Positions 41,745 through 51,716 of a stretch of 64,000 nt of DNA are shown in pieces; the stretch's first letter is position 1, and the number at the start of each line of letters is the position of its first letter. Made by a program: the position numbers and the translations under genes. The stretch covers positions 124,001 to 188,000 of the forward strand of contig NZ_FUXL01000009.1 in the NCBI RefSeq assembly GCF_900167365.1. Direction: 5' to 3'. The notes below the pieces were generated by a model. It had not been told where the DNA came from. It saw only the letters and a program-made list of their open reading frames with translations, and did no database searches. The DNA is from Consotaella salsifontis (lineage in GTDB: Bacteria > Pseudomonadota > Alphaproteobacteria > Rhizobiales > Rhizobiaceae).

Positions 41745-44700
41745 ATGACAGAGATCGTTCCCGGGGCGGCGCTCGCCCGCGCCGCCCATCAACTCCTTCC
41801 TCTTCTCGAACAAGGTCAGCGCATCGACGCGCCCGCGCTCCGTATCGCGATGGACGCCGCCTTTGGCGGCTCCGATACCGACGGCGCCTGGGACTGGAAA
41901 ACCGCCTATGACGTCTGCGAAGGTGCCACCGTCCTGTTTCTGCGCAAATACGGAAAGGCGCTTCTGCGCAAAGCCGGGTCTCCGGCGGCCGCGTTGCCAT
42001 TGCTCAACAGGATCGCCGGCCTTCAGCCCTCGCACACCCGCCGCTCCGAAGAGAGCGAGGCCTTCCAGCAATTCTCGACGCCGATCCCCCTAGGCTTTGC
42101 AGCGGCGACCGCCGCCACGATCGCTGCGGATGACATCGTGCTGGAACCCTCCGCCGGCACCGGCCTACTCGCCATTCTCGCCGAAATCGCCGGGGGCCGT
42201 CTCCATCTCAACGAGCTTGCCGAGACACGCGGCACGTTTCTCTCTTCACTCTTTCCGGCTCTTTCGGTCACACGCTTCGATGCGGCCCAGATCGACGACT
42301 ATCTGCACGCCAATGCTGTTCCCAGCGTCGTGCTGATGAACCCGCCATTCTCGGTGACGGCAAACGTGTCGGGCCGCATGGCTGACGCCGCCTATCGCCA
42401 TGTCGCCTCGGCGCTGGCGCGCCTGGCACCGGGTGGACGTCTCGTCACCATCACCGGTGCCAGCTTCGCGCCCGAGACCCCGAAGTGGCGGGACGCCTTC
42501 AAGCGCCTGCAGGAGCATGGGCGCGTCGTCTTCACCGCTGCGATCGACGGTGCGGTCTATGCGCGCCATGGCACCACCATCGACACCCGGCTGACGGTGA
42601 TCGACAAGATCGCAGCCGACGATCCCGCCGCCTTTCCGGCTTCGCGGGGTATCGCCCCCGATGTCGCGACACTGCTCGGCTGGATCGAGGCGGACATGCC
42701 ACCCCGCGCACCGGTTTCCTTGCCGGCGATCTCCGGACAGCGGGTCACTCCACCGCGCTCTATCTCAGCCGCGCACCGCAACCTAGGTGGGGGCAGCGCC
42801 GCATCGTCCATTGCCGATCCGACGGGCGAAGAGCTCACCTATGAAACCGTCGATTGGACCCCGCCGCAGGGCGCGCGCCTCACCGATGCGATCTATGAAG
42901 AATACGCGCTTCAGTCGATCCGTATTCCCGGCTCTCAGGCGCATCCCACCAGGCTCGTCCAGTCCGCCGCCATGGCCTCGGTTGCGCCGCCAAAACCGGA
43001 CTATCGCCCGCATCTGCCAGTGGGGCTCGTGGTCGATGGCACTCTCTCCGACGCCCAGCTCGAAAGCGTGATCTATGCTGGCGAAGCCCATGCCCAGCAT
43101 CTCGCCGGCTCCTGGTCCGTCGACGAGACCTGCGATGTGGTCACCGCCGCGGCCGAAGACGCTGACGACGCGGTCCGTTTCCGGCGTGGCTGGTTCCTCG
43201 GCGACGGCACCGGCGCGGGTAAGGGCCGCCAGGTCGCCGGCATCCTGCTCGACAATTGGCTGAAGGGCCGCCGCCGCGCCGTCTGGGTGTCCAAGTCCGA
43301 CAAGCTGCTCGAGGACGCGCAGCGTGACTGGTCGGCGCTCGATCAGGAGCGACTGCTGGTCACGCCGCTCTCGCGCTTTCGCCAAGGCACGCCCATCCGT
43401 CTGCCGCAGGGCATCCTATTCACCACCTATGCCACGCTGCGCTCCGACAAACGCGGATCGAAGGTTTCCCGCGTCAAACAGATCGTCGATTGGTTGGGGA
43501 AGGATTTCGATGGAGTGATCATTTTCGACGAGAGCCACGCCATGCAGAACGCCGCCGGATCGAAGGGCGAACGCGGCGACCAGGCCGCTTCGCAGCAGGG
43601 CCGCGCCGGGCGGCGCCTCCAGCACGCGCTTCCCGATGCGCGTGTCGTCTATGTCTCCGCGACCGGCGCCACCATGGTCCACAATCTCGCCTATGCCCAG
43701 CGGCTCGGTCTCTGGGGCGGCGAGGATTTTCCCTTCGCCACCCGCGCCGAGTTCGTCGAGGCGATCGAGGATGGCGGGGTCGCCGCGATGGAAGTCCTGG
43801 CGCGTGACCTGAAGGCGCTCGGCCTCTATCAGGCCCGTTCGCTGTCCTATGAAGGGGTCGAATACGAGTTGGTCGAGCACCAGCTCACCGACGAGCAGCG
43901 GCGCATCTACGACGCCTATGCCGGCGCCTTCGCAATCATTCACAACAATCTCGACGCCGCCATGCAGGCGACCAACGTCACCGGCAGCGAAGGCACTCTG
44001 AACCGGCAGGCCAAGTCCGCCGCACGGTCCGCCTTCGAGAGCGCAAAGCAGCGCTTCTTCAACCACCTGATCACCGCGATGAAGACGCCCTCGCTGATCC
44101 GCGCCATCGATGCCGATCTCGAAGCCGGCCATGCCGCCGTCATCCAGATCGTCTCCACGGGCGAGGCGCTGATGGAACGGCGGCTCGCCGAAATCCCGAC
44201 CGAGGACTGGAACGATGTGCAGGTCGACATCACGCCTCGCGAATATGTGCTCGATTATCTCGCGCATTCCTTCCCGGTGCAGCTCTACGAACCCTTCACC
44301 GACTCGGAGGGCAATCTGTGCTCGCGCCCAGTGTTCCGCGACGGCCAACCCGTCGAAAGCCGCGAGGCCGTCGCAAGGCGCGACCGGCTGATCGAGAAGC
44401 TCGCATCGCTACCGCCGGTTCCCGGCGCACTCGACCAGATCATCCAGCGCTTCGGCACCGAGATGGTGGCCGAAGTAACCGGCCGCTCGCGCCGTATCGT
44501 CCGCAAGCCCGGTGCCGGCGCCACGGCCGATCGCCTCGCCGTCGAAGGTCGTGCCATTTCCGCAAATCTCGCCGAAACCCAGGCCTTCATGGATGACGTC
44601 AAGCGCATCCTGATCTTCTCGGACGCCGGGGGTACAGGGCGCTCCTATCATGCCGACCTCGCGGCGAAGAACCAGCGACTGAGGGTTCACTATCTGCTGG

Positions 44701-46040
44701 AGCCGGGCTGGAAAGCCGATGCGGCGATCCAGGGCCTCGGGCGCACCAACCGCACCAACCAGGCGCAGCCGCCGCTCTTCCGGCCGGTCGCCACCGACGT
44801 GAAGGCTGAGAAACGCTTCCTTTCCACCATCGCCCGCCGGCTCGATACGCTCGGCGCGATCACGCGGGGCCAGCGCCAGACCGGCGGCCAGGGCCTGTTC
44901 CGCGCCGAGGACAATCTCGAAAGCGCCTATGCGCGCGACGCTCTGCGCCGGCTCTATCTGATGATCGTCGGCGGCAAGGTCGAAGGCTGCTCGCTGCAGA
45001 CCTTCGAGACCTCGACCGGTCTGAAGCTCGCGGATGATACCGGCATCAAGGACGACCTACCGCCGATCACCACCTTCCTCAACCGGCTCCTGGCGCTCAC
45101 CATCGATCTGCAGAACATCCTGTTCGCGCATTTCGAGCAGATCCTCACTGCGCGAATCGAGGGCGCCATTGCCAGCGGCACCTATGACGTCGGGCTGGAA
45201 ACGCTGAGGGGCGAGCAGTTCACGGTCACCGACCGGCAGGTGATCCATACGCATCCCGCGACCGGTGCGGAGCCCACGCTGCTCTCCATCGCCCAGCGCG
45301 AACGGAACCATCCCGTCGCACTGGACGAGGCGCTCGACCATCTCACCGATCCGCGTGCTGCCCTGCTGGTCAACGAGCGATCGGGCCGGGCCGCGGTGCG
45401 CGTTCCGACCACCAGCGTGATCGACGACGACGGTGTCGTCGAACGCCGGGTGCGACTGATCCGGCCGATGGAATCCTCCAAGGTGCCCGTTGCGATGATG
45501 GGCGACACGCATTGGGTCGAAACCGACCGCGAGACCTTTGCGCGCATCTGGGACACCGAAGTGGCGGCGGTCCCGGAATATACCGACAGCACTGTCCACA
45601 TCGTTTCCGGGCTGTTGCTGCCGATCTGGAAGCGTCTGCCCACTGAATCGACGCGGGTGTACCGGCTCCAAACAGATGACGGTGAGCGGATCATCGGCCG
45701 CAAGGTCTCACCGGCCTGGGCCGCGAACGCGGCGACCACGGGCACCACCAGCCTTTCGGCGGACGACGCCTTCACCGCGCTGACCGAGGGCCGCACGATC
45801 CTCGACCTCTCCGAGGGGCTTCAGCTTCGCCGCGCCCGCGTCATGGGCGCGAACCGCATCGAGCTCACCGGCTTCACCGACACGATGCGCGACCGCCTCA
45901 AGGCCTATGGCCTCTTCGGCGAGATCATCTCGTGGAAGTTCCGGCTGTTCGTCCCGACCGACGCGTCCAGCGCTGCGGTCCTCGCTAGGCTGCTGGAGCG
46001 GTTTCCGGTCGAGCGTATCGCCGAGCGGGAGGCTGCCTGA
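41745..46040 (+). CDS. Methyltransferase-like/strawberry notch-family SF2 helicase fusion
   Basis: 1431-aa protein from ATG 41745 (MTEIVPGAALARAAHQLLPL). The N-terminal part (about 100-300) is an N6-type methylase fold: LEPSAGTGLLAILAEIAGGR (SAM motif I) and VVLMNPPFSV (motif IV NPPF). The central and C-terminal parts are a strawberry notch-type helicase: GWFLGDGTGAGKGRQVAGIL (Walker A, about residue 485), VIIFDESHAMQNAAG (DESH), YVSATGATMVHNLAYAQRLG, and RILIFSDAGGTGRSYHADLA then IQGLGRTNRTNQAQPP. These fusions accompany ArdC/ParB in alphaproteobacterial mobile elements; substrate and role (anti-defence, replication) are unknown. The stop overlaps the next start (TGATG). Confidence 0.88.
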   Translation: MTEIVPGAALARAAHQLLPLLEQGQRIDAPALRIAMDAAFGGSDTDGAWDWKTAYDVCEGATVLFLRKYGKALLRKAGSPAAALPLLNRIAGLQPSHTRRSEESEAFQQFSTPIPLGFAAATAATIAADDIVLEPSAGTGLLAILAEIAGGRLHLNELAETRGTFLSSLFPALSVTRFDAAQIDDYLHANAVPSVVLMNPPFSVTANVSGRMADAAYRHVASALARLAPGGRLVTITGASFAPETPKWRDAFKRLQEHGRVVFTAAIDGAVYARHGTTIDTRLTVIDKIAADDPAAFPASRGIAPDVATLLGWIEADMPPRAPVSLPAISGQRVTPPRSISAAHRNLGGGSAASSIADPTGEELTYETVDWTPPQGARLTDAIYEEYALQSIRIPGSQAHPTRLVQSAAMASVAPPKPDYRPHLPVGLVVDGTLSDAQLESVIYAGEAHAQHLAGSWSVDETCDVVTAAAEDADDAVRFRRGWFLGDGTGAGKGRQVAGILLDNWLKGRRRAVWVSKSDKLLEDAQRDWSALDQERLLVTPLSRFRQGTPIRLPQGILFTTYATLRSDKRGSKVSRVKQIVDWLGKDFDGVIIFDESHAMQNAAGSKGERGDQAASQQGRAGRRLQHALPDARVVYVSATGATMVHNLAYAQRLGLWGGEDFPFATRAEFVEAIEDGGVAAMEVLARDLKALGLYQARSLSYEGVEYELVEHQLTDEQRRIYDAYAGAFAIIHNNLDAAMQATNVTGSEGTLNRQAKSAARSAFESAKQRFFNHLITAMKTPSLIRAIDADLEAGHAAVIQIVSTGEALMERRLAEIPTEDWNDVQVDITPREYVLDYLAHSFPVQLYEPFTDSEGNLCSRPVFRDGQPVESREAVARRDRLIEKLASLPPVPGALDQIIQRFGTEMVAEVTGRSRRIVRKPGAGATADRLAVEGRAISANLAETQAFMDDVKRILIFSDAGGTGRSYHADLAAKNQRLRVHYLLEPGWKADAAIQGLGRTNRTNQAQPPLFRPVATDVKAEKRFLSTIARRLDTLGAITRGQRQTGGQGLFRAEDNLESAYARDALRRLYLMIVGGKVEGCSLQTFETSTGLKLADDTGIKDDLPPITTFLNRLLALTIDLQNILFAHFEQILTARIEGAIASGTYDVGLETLRGEQFTVTDRQVIHTHPATGAEPTLLSIAQRERNHPVALDEALDHLTDPRAALLVNERSGRAAVRVPTTSVIDDDGVVERRVRLIRPMESSKVPVAMMGDTHWVETDRETFARIWDTEVAAVPEYTDSTVHIVSGLLLPIWKRLPTESTRVYRLQTDDGERIIGRKVSPAWAANAATTGTTSLSADDAFTALTEGRTILDLSEGLQLRRARVMGANRIELTGFTDTMRDRLKAYGLFGEIISWKFRLFVPTDASSAAVLARLLERFPVERIAEREAA

Positions 46041-47104
46041 TGACCCGCGATGCTTCAGACCTCGCACATCGTCTCGGCCGCCAGGCCGAGGCCGTGTGCC
46101 GCGAATATCTTTCCAGCGGGCGGCGCGAGGGCCGCTACTGGATGGTGGGCGACGTGCGCAACACCAAGGGCCGCTCGATGTTCGTGCGGCTGACCGGACC
46201 GGAGGCCGGCAAGGGCGCGGCGGGCAAATGGACCGATGCTGCAACGGGCGAACATGGTGATCTGCTCGACGTCATCCGGGAAAGCTGCGGCTTGACCGAA
46301 TTCAGGGATGTGGCCGACGAGGCCCGGCGGTTCCTCAGCCTGCCGCATCCCGAACCGGAGCTGGCATCATCGCCTGGACGCAAATCGCCCGCGCCAACGG
46401 GCTCGCCGCTCGCGGCCAAACGCCTGTTCTCGATGGCGCGGCCGATTATGGGTACACGCGCGGAAACGTATTTCCGTAGACGCGGCATTACGGCATTGCA
46501 TGGAACCGGGTCGCTGCGGTTTCATCCGCGCTGCTACTACCGGCCCGACGAGCATAGCCCGACAGAGACCTGGCCGGCCCTGATCGCGTCGGTCACCGAT
46601 CTCGACGGACACCAGACCGGCGCGCACAGAACCTGGCTGGATCCCGATGGGTTCAGCGAGGCGACGCTCGGCAAGGCCCCGATCGAGACGCCGCGACGGG
46701 CAATGGGCGACCTGCTCGGCCATGCGGTGCGCTTTGGCGTGGCGGGCGAGGTCATGGCAGCGGGTGAAGGCATCGAGACCATGCTGTCGCTGCGATGCAT
46801 ATTGCCCGAGATGCCAATGGCCGCCGCGCTCTCCGCAGCCCATCTCGCCGCTATCCTGTTCCCCGACACGCTACGCCGACTCTATATCGTGCGCGACGAC
46901 GACCCGGCGGGAGATGGCGCTAGGGATACGCTGATCGAACGGGCCGATGCGCTCGGCATCGAAGCGCTGCCACTCTCGCCGATGCTGGGCGATCTCAACG
47001 AGGATCTCCGCTTGCGTGGTCTCGACGCCTTCCGGTCTTCGATCCGGGTCCAGCTCGCACCGCAGGATGTCGCCAGGTTCATGGAGTCCGTTCTGTCCGC
47101 CTGA
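46040..47104 (+). CDS. Toprim-domain protein (primase-like) of the mobile element
   Basis: 354-aa protein with an N-terminal zinc-free primase-like region (SDLAHRLGRQAEAVCREYLS, GRYWMVGDVRNTKGRSMFVR, GKWTDAATGEHGDLLDVIRE; DUF7146-like) and a C-terminal toprim fold: VMAAGEGIETMLSLRCILPE (Glu motif, about residue 240) and LYIVRDDDPAGDGARDTL (DxD motif, about 280). Probably helps replicate transferred single-stranded DNA (inference). Coupled to the helicase gene by a one-base overlap. Confidence 0.85.
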   Translation: MTRDASDLAHRLGRQAEAVCREYLSSGRREGRYWMVGDVRNTKGRSMFVRLTGPEAGKGAAGKWTDAATGEHGDLLDVIRESCGLTEFRDVADEARRFLSLPHPEPELASSPGRKSPAPTGSPLAAKRLFSMARPIMGTRAETYFRRRGITALHGTGSLRFHPRCYYRPDEHSPTETWPALIASVTDLDGHQTGAHRTWLDPDGFSEATLGKAPIETPRRAMGDLLGHAVRFGVAGEVMAAGEGIETMLSLRCILPEMPMAAALSAAHLAAILFPDTLRRLYIVRDDDPAGDGARDTLIERADALGIEALPLSPMLGDLNEDLRLRGLDAFRSSIRVQLAPQDVARFMESVLSA

Positions 47105-47428
47105 ACGGGGCAGCGGTGCGGGCTATGGCGGTGACGTCGCAGTTTTCGTCAACGGCTCCCCATGTATGTCGGAGAGGGCCGCGCCCCAGCCTTCTTCAGA
47201 GGGCGACCGGACAGCAGGTGGCCCGGTCCGGCAATGGCTGCGGCCAACGATTTTCCGGCGGCCCTGCGGGCCTTTCCATCGCGAAACAAAATCGCCGGCC
47301 TCCGCCATCCTCCGCTGACGCTCCGGTCCTTCCGCTGCCGCTCCAGGATGCAGGCCCGGTCCGCCCGCCGTCTTTCGGCGCCATGAAGGCCGCGGCGGGC
47401 GCGGCCAACCGACAAAGGGAGCCACCCG
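47105..47428 (+). other. No gene recognised (324 bases) before the DUF2493 gene
   Basis: GC-rich noncoding spacer. Short frames cross it but none has family features or a good ribosome site. The last 20 bases supply AAAGGGAG for the gene at 47429. It has short complementary GC runs (for example GCCGCGGC at 47390-47397) but no clear copy of the ardC/parB leader and no T-run terminator. Confidence 0.4.
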
Positions 47429-48355
47429 ATGACACTCGACGACGACACCTTCGAACCCCACCACGAATCCTCGCCAACCGAGCACGCACTGAACGAACTG
47501 GAACTCCACGGCTACCGCCATGACGGGCACGGCCGGGACCCGCGCCTCGTCCCGGAGGACAATGTCATCGCAGGTGCCGTCTCCGACATCTTCGACGCCC
47601 TGATCGCCACCATGGCGGATACCGCCCTCGATGGCGAACTCGACGATCTGCTCTGGTCGACGGTCAACATGTTCCACCGCGCGGCCGACCGGCTCGAACG
47701 CAAGCTCGACGACAACGAACAGGCCCAGAAGCGCGGGCAGCGCGAACAGGACGGCTCCGAAATCAAGGCCGTCGAGCTCGAACGCCTCATCGAGACCGGG
47801 CAAGGCCTCGTCGAGCGCCGCGACAGCCTGGAGGTCTTCCGCGACAGCGCCGCCGAGCACTATCTGCGCACCACCGGATCACCATGGTCTCCGCGCACCG
47901 GCTCGCAGGTCAACCACCGCGCGCTGACATCGGCGATGATCGACAGCCGGGACTTCATCGCCGAGCGAAAGCGCGCCAACCGCGACGTGCTATTGCCCGC
48001 CGGGCCGAAGGTTGCCGTCTCCGGCGGAGCCGAATTCAACGATCACAAGCTCATCTGGGACAAGCTCGACCAGGTGCATGCCAAGCACCCGGACATGGTG
48101 CTGATGCATGGCAAGTCGCCAAAGGGCGCCGAGAAAATCGCCGCCCGCTGGGCCGATCACCGCAACGTCACCCAGATCGGCTTTGCGCCCGACTGGACGA
48201 AGCACGGCCGCGCCGCACCGTTCAAGCGCAACGACCAGATGCTCGATGTTCTGCCAATCGGCGTCATGGTCTTTCCCGGTACCGGCATCCAGGAGAACTT
48301 CGCTGACAAGGCCAGAAAGCTCGGCATCTCCGTCTGGCGTTTCGACGGCGCATAA
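47429..48355 (+). CDS. DUF2493 domain protein of the mobile-element core
   Basis: 308-aa protein. The N-terminal half is helical and charged (ALNELELHGYRHDGHGRDPR, MADTALDGELDDLLWSTVNM, DDNEQAQKRGQREQ). The C-terminal half is DUF2493: KVAVSGGAEFNDHKLIWDKL, MVLMHGKSPKGAEKIAARWA, VTQIGFAPDWTKHGRAAPFK and DVLPIGVMVFPGTGIQENFA, a Rossmann-like SLOG-related nucleotide-binding fold. This family is a constant member of the ardC/ParB/strawberry notch module. It ends 15 bases before the convergent ftsH gene, so the mobile core probably stops here. Confidence 0.85.
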   Translation: MTLDDDTFEPHHESSPTEHALNELELHGYRHDGHGRDPRLVPEDNVIAGAVSDIFDALIATMADTALDGELDDLLWSTVNMFHRAADRLERKLDDNEQAQKRGQREQDGSEIKAVELERLIETGQGLVERRDSLEVFRDSAAEHYLRTTGSPWSPRTGSQVNHRALTSAMIDSRDFIAERKRANRDVLLPAGPKVAVSGGAEFNDHKLIWDKLDQVHAKHPDMVLMHGKSPKGAEKIAARWADHRNVTQIGFAPDWTKHGRAAPFKRNDQMLDVLPIGVMVFPGTGIQENFADKARKLGISVWRFDGA

Positions 48356-48370
48356 GCGCCGCCGCCCGTC

Positions 48371-50221
48371 CTACTGTGCCGCTGCAAGCTTAGCAGGCGG
48401 GGTAGCTGAACTGAAGAGTTCCGCCAGCTCGGTTTCGTCCAGGGTTTCTTTTTCCAGGAGACGCTTAGCCGACCGTTCCAGAACATCCCGGCGCTCGGTG
48501 AGCAGAGACACGGTGCGCTGCAGCGCCGCCTCGACAATATCGCGCACCTCCTCGTCGATGGCGTCAGCGGTCTCCTCACCGAAGTCGCGCTCGCGCGGCA
48601 CGGAGGGCAGGTTCGGCCCCTGCAGGAAAGACTGGCTGTCGCGGTCATAGGCGACGCTGCCGAGCTTCTTCGACATGCCGTAGCGGGTGACCATGGAGCG
48701 GGCGATGTCGGTGACGCGCCTGAGGTCATCCGACGCTCCGGTCGAAAGATGACCAAAGACGATGAGCTCCGCAGCCCGGCCGCCAAGCAGCACCGCCATC
48801 TTGTTCTCCAGTTCCTCGCGCGTCATCAGAAACCGGTCCTCGGTCGGGCGCTGGATCGTGTAGCCGAGTGCGCCGACGCCGCGCGGGATGATCGACACCT
48901 TGTGGACGGGATCGACGCCCGGCAGCGTCAGCGCCACCAGCGCATGCCCCATCTCGTGATATGCGACGATCTCGCGCTCCTTCGGATTGAGCAGCCGATT
49001 GCGCTTCTCGAGACCAGCTACGATGCGCTCGACGGCGTTGTTGAAGTCGTTCATCGTCACGGCCTCGGCCTTGCGGCGGGTCGCCAGAAGCGCCGCCTCG
49101 TTGACGAGGTTGGCGAGGTCCGCACCGGTGAAGCCGGGCGTGAGCGCAGCCACCTTCTCCGCATCGACGTCGGGCGCCAGCTTCACCTTCTTCATGTGAA
49201 CCTGAAGAATGGCGATACGGCCGGTCTTGTCCGGCCGGTCGACCAGCACCTGGCGGTCGAAGCGGCCGGCGCGCAGCAGCGCCGGGTCGAGGATCTCGGG
49301 ACGGTTCGTTGCCCCCAGCAGCACCAGGCCGGTCGAGGAATCGAAACCATCGAGTTCGACCAGAAGCTGGTTCAGCGTCTGCTCCTTTTCGTCGTGGCCG
49401 CCAGCATAGGGGCCGACGCCGCGGGCGCGGCCGAGGGCGTCGAGCTCGTCGATGAAGATGATCGCCGGCGCCTTCTCGCGCGCCTGTTGGAACAAGTCGC
49501 GCACGCGGGCGGCGCCCACGCCGACGAACATCTCGACAAATTCCGAGCCGGAAATGGAGAAGAACGGCACTTTCGCCTCGCCAGCGACCGCCTTGGCAAG
49601 CAGCGTCTTGCCGGTGCCTGGCGGGCCGACGAGGAGGACGCCCTTGGGCATGCGGCCACCGAGCGAGCCGTAGCTCTTCGGCTCCTTCAGGAAATCCACG
49701 ATCTCGTGCAGTTCGGCCTTCGCCTCGTCGACGCCGGCGACGTCGTCGAAGGTGACGCCCGTGTTCGCCTCGACATAGATTTTCGCCTTGCTCTTGCCGA
49801 TCGACATCAGTCCGCCGCCAAGGCCCTGGCTGCCCAGGCGCCGCGCCATGAAGGCCCAGATTCCGAAAAAGAGCGCGATCGGAACGACCCAGGACAGAAC
49901 GGTCTGAAGGAAGTTGCTTTCGATCTGGCCGGTGTAGGTAACGCCATATTGCTGCAGCTCGTCCGCGAAGTCGGGATCGACCCGGGTGGTTACGAACTGT
50001 TCCTTGCCGTCCGGCAGCGGCTCCTTGAGCCGGCCCTGGATAAAGTTGTCGGAAACGCCGATCTCGGCGACCTTGCCTTCGTGCAGGAGCTGCTGGAACT
50101 GGCTGTAGGGTATCGTGGCAACAGTCGTCGCCGTCCCGATAACGTATTCGATGGCCAGGATGGCGAAGATCGCCGCGATCCAGTACCAGGTGTGAAACTT
50201 CGTCTGCTTCGTCATCGGCAC
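48371..50221 (-). CDS. ftsH: FtsH-type membrane AAA+ zinc protease
   Basis: 616-aa ATP-dependent inner-membrane protease. Two N-terminal membrane segments ([18 protein letters not shown] about residues 12-29; [20 protein letters not shown] about 104-123) flank a periplasmic part. The AAA+ domain has [14 protein letters not shown] (Walker A, about 199), [12 protein letters not shown] (Walker B) and the [23 protein letters not shown]. The zinc site is [11 protein letters not shown] (HExxH, about 417). It differs from housekeeping FtsH by its short C-terminus and the atypical N-terminus; together with two Hsp20 genes, a KefB-like antiporter and an M48 protease this resembles the extra FtsH of stress-tolerance islands. 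An in-frame ATG two codons in is also possible. Confidence 0.93.
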   Translation of the reverse strand: MPMTKQTKFHTWYWIAAIFAILAIEYVIGTATTVATIPYSQFQQLLHEGKVAEIGVSDNFIQGRLKEPLPDGKEQFVTTRVDPDFADELQQYGVTYTGQIESNFLQTVLSWVVPIALFFGIWAFMARRLGSQGLGGGLMSIGKSKAKIYVEANTGVTFDDVAGVDEAKAELHEIVDFLKEPKSYGSLGGRMPKGVLLVGPPGTGKTLLAKAVAGEAKVPFFSISGSEFVEMFVGVGAARVRDLFQQAREKAPAIIFIDELDALGRARGVGPYAGGHDEKEQTLNQLLVELDGFDSSTGLVLLGATNRPEILDPALLRAGRFDRQVLVDRPDKTGRIAILQVHMKKVKLAPDVDAEKVAALTPGFTGADLANLVNEAALLATRRKAEAVTMNDFNNAVERIVAGLEKRNRLLNPKEREIVAYHEMGHALVALTLPGVDPVHKVSIIPRGVGALGYTIQRPTEDRFLMTREELENKMAVLLGGRAAELIVFGHLSTGASDDLRRVTDIARSMVTRYGMSKKLGSVAYDRDSQSFLQGPNLPSVPRERDFGEETADAIDEEVRDIVEAALQRTVSLLTERRDVLERSAKRLLEKETLDETELAELFSSATPPAKLAAAQ

Positions 50222-50295
50222 GCCTCTCGTTTTTCAGGCCTAAGCCTTACTCGGCAAGGAAAAGGCCGGGAGGCGCGCCTTCCGGCCGCACGGAC

Positions 50296-51069
50296 TTAAC
50301 GACTTATGCGTCGCTCAGGGGCGTTTCCTATGATCAGGACGATATCGTCCGAAGAGGCGCCCTCCAGACGGGTGAGCATCTGCATGATCTCATCGTAGAG
50401 CGACGCTTTGAACTCCGGCATGCCCTCGGTGGTCGACTCATCTTGCCGTCGCTCATCCTCCGCCCATCGCTGCAGGATCTTCCTCTTTTCGGCAACGGAG
50501 AGCCAAGATTGGCGGATCACCGCCTCGGGACTCCGAAAGACCGAGGCGGGCGCCGCCAGGGCGGCGGCAAGGTCGATGGTCTCGTTCTCCCCCGGCTTTG
50601 GCGGGATGGGCGATGCCGCATCGATTTCCGCCTGCTCCATCTCGCTCCTGCACCAGGCCGACGGAGCCAATTCGACGGACGGTCCCCGATCGACCGCCTG
50701 CGTGTCGCGAAGGCGATACGAAAGCCCCTGTCGCTCGGCATAGCGAACCGCGGCGTCTTTATCGGGAAAATGGAGTTCGACTTGCTGAAGCGTATCGCCG
50801 CCGGCGGTATAGCCCATCAGCGGCTCGATCCAGGACGGCGAGCGTCGCTCGAATTTCAGCACCCATGGCCGCCGTCGGAACGGCGCCGACTGCATAACCG
50901 ATGGCGCCGGCCGATAGATCTCGGCCGCGGCGTCGTCCGGGACCCATGTGCGCCGCTCGGCCAGCTTGGCCTGCCCGGGGTCCCGACGTGTCCAGCCCGA
51001 TGCCATAAGCGAGGAGACCTGCGGACCTTGCCGATCGTTGATGACAGGCTTTGCCCAAACCGTATCCAT
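50296..51069 (-). CDS. NDUFS4-like (ETC complex I subunit) domain protein
   Basis: 257-aa protein. Residues about 45-115 match the ETC complex I/NDUFS4 family: AEIYRPAPSVMQSAPFRRRP, WVLKFERRSPSWIEPLMGYT, GGDTLQQVELHFPDKDAAVR, YAERQGLSYRLRD. The remainder is an alanine/proline-rich linker and a C-terminal helical piece (SWLSVAEKRKILQRWAEDER, EGMPEFKASLYDEIMQMLTR) absent from the normal accessory subunit. No other complex I genes are nearby; it lies between ftsH and hsp20. It may protect or modulate respiratory complex I under stress, or be a domain reuse; function is inferred only from the domain. Confidence 0.8.
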   Translation of the reverse strand: MDTVWAKPVINDRQGPQVSSLMASGWTRRDPGQAKLAERRTWVPDDAAAEIYRPAPSVMQSAPFRRRPWVLKFERRSPSWIEPLMGYTAGGDTLQQVELHFPDKDAAVRYAERQGLSYRLRDTQAVDRGPSVELAPSAWCRSEMEQAEIDAASPIPPKPGENETIDLAAALAAPASVFRSPEAVIRQSWLSVAEKRKILQRWAEDERRQDESTTEGMPEFKASLYDEIMQMLTRLEGASSDDIVLIIGNAPERRISR

Positions 51070-51141
51070 GGCGAAAACCTCCGTAACTTCGAAGGCGTGC
51101 TTCCGCCGGGGCAGAACAAGCCGCTCCGGCGGAAGCTCCGG

Positions 51142-51633
51142 TTATGCCTTGCTGATTGGAATGCGCTTCGTCTGCGCCTGCACCTTCTCCGACTTGGGGA
51201 CCGTCACGGTGAGCACGCCATTCTTGAAAGACGCCTTCACCTCTTCCGGCTTAACTTCCCATTCGATCGGGATCCGGCGCCCGAAGGTGCCGTACTGGAT
51301 TTCGCTGTACTGCTTTTCCTCGTCCTTCTTCTCCACCTTCTTCTCGCCGCGCACAGACAGCACGCCGTTGGCGAGCGTCACATCGACATCCTTTTCTTCC
51401 ATGCCCGGAAGCTCGACGGAGATTCGGAGTTCCTTGTCGGTTTCACTCACTTCGGCCTTCGGCCAGACCTGAGCCGCGCCGAACGTCGCCGGCACACCGA
51501 AATTGGCGAAGGCGTCGTCGAACAGCCGGTTCATTTCGCGCTGCAAGGCGAAGAACGGATTCTGCACGTCAGACTGAGCGGACGGCTGCACAGCACCGCC
51601 ACGCCCCCAAGGAACCAAGTCACGCACGTTCAT
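51142..51633 (-). CDS. Hsp20/IbpA-type small heat-shock protein
   Basis: 163-aa alpha-crystallin protein from ATG 51633 (MNVRDLVPWGRGGAVQPSAQ) with AAAGGAG 8 bases upstream; the frame extends to 51699 but that start has no ribosome site. N-terminus FFALQREMNRLFDDAFANFG, alpha-crystallin domain WPKAEVSETDKELRISVELP, PGMEEKDVDVTLANGVLSVR and FGRRIPIEWEVKPEEVKASF, then the conserved GVLTVTVPK and the C-terminal IxI motif (RIPISKA). A holdase chaperone that keeps unfolded proteins soluble for FtsH/ClpB-type partners. Confidence 0.93.
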   Translation of the reverse strand: MNVRDLVPWGRGGAVQPSAQSDVQNPFFALQREMNRLFDDAFANFGVPATFGAAQVWPKAEVSETDKELRISVELPGMEEKDVDVTLANGVLSVRGEKKVEKKDEEKQYSEIQYGTFGRRIPIEWEVKPEEVKASFKNGVLTVTVPKSEKVQAQTKRIPISKA

Positions 51634-51716
51634 GGTACTCAACTCCTTTCGCTTATTTTTTGCGTCACGCCGTTGCCGCGTCTCTTGCAGCCGCAACAAC
51701 GGAAACCTTGCCTACC

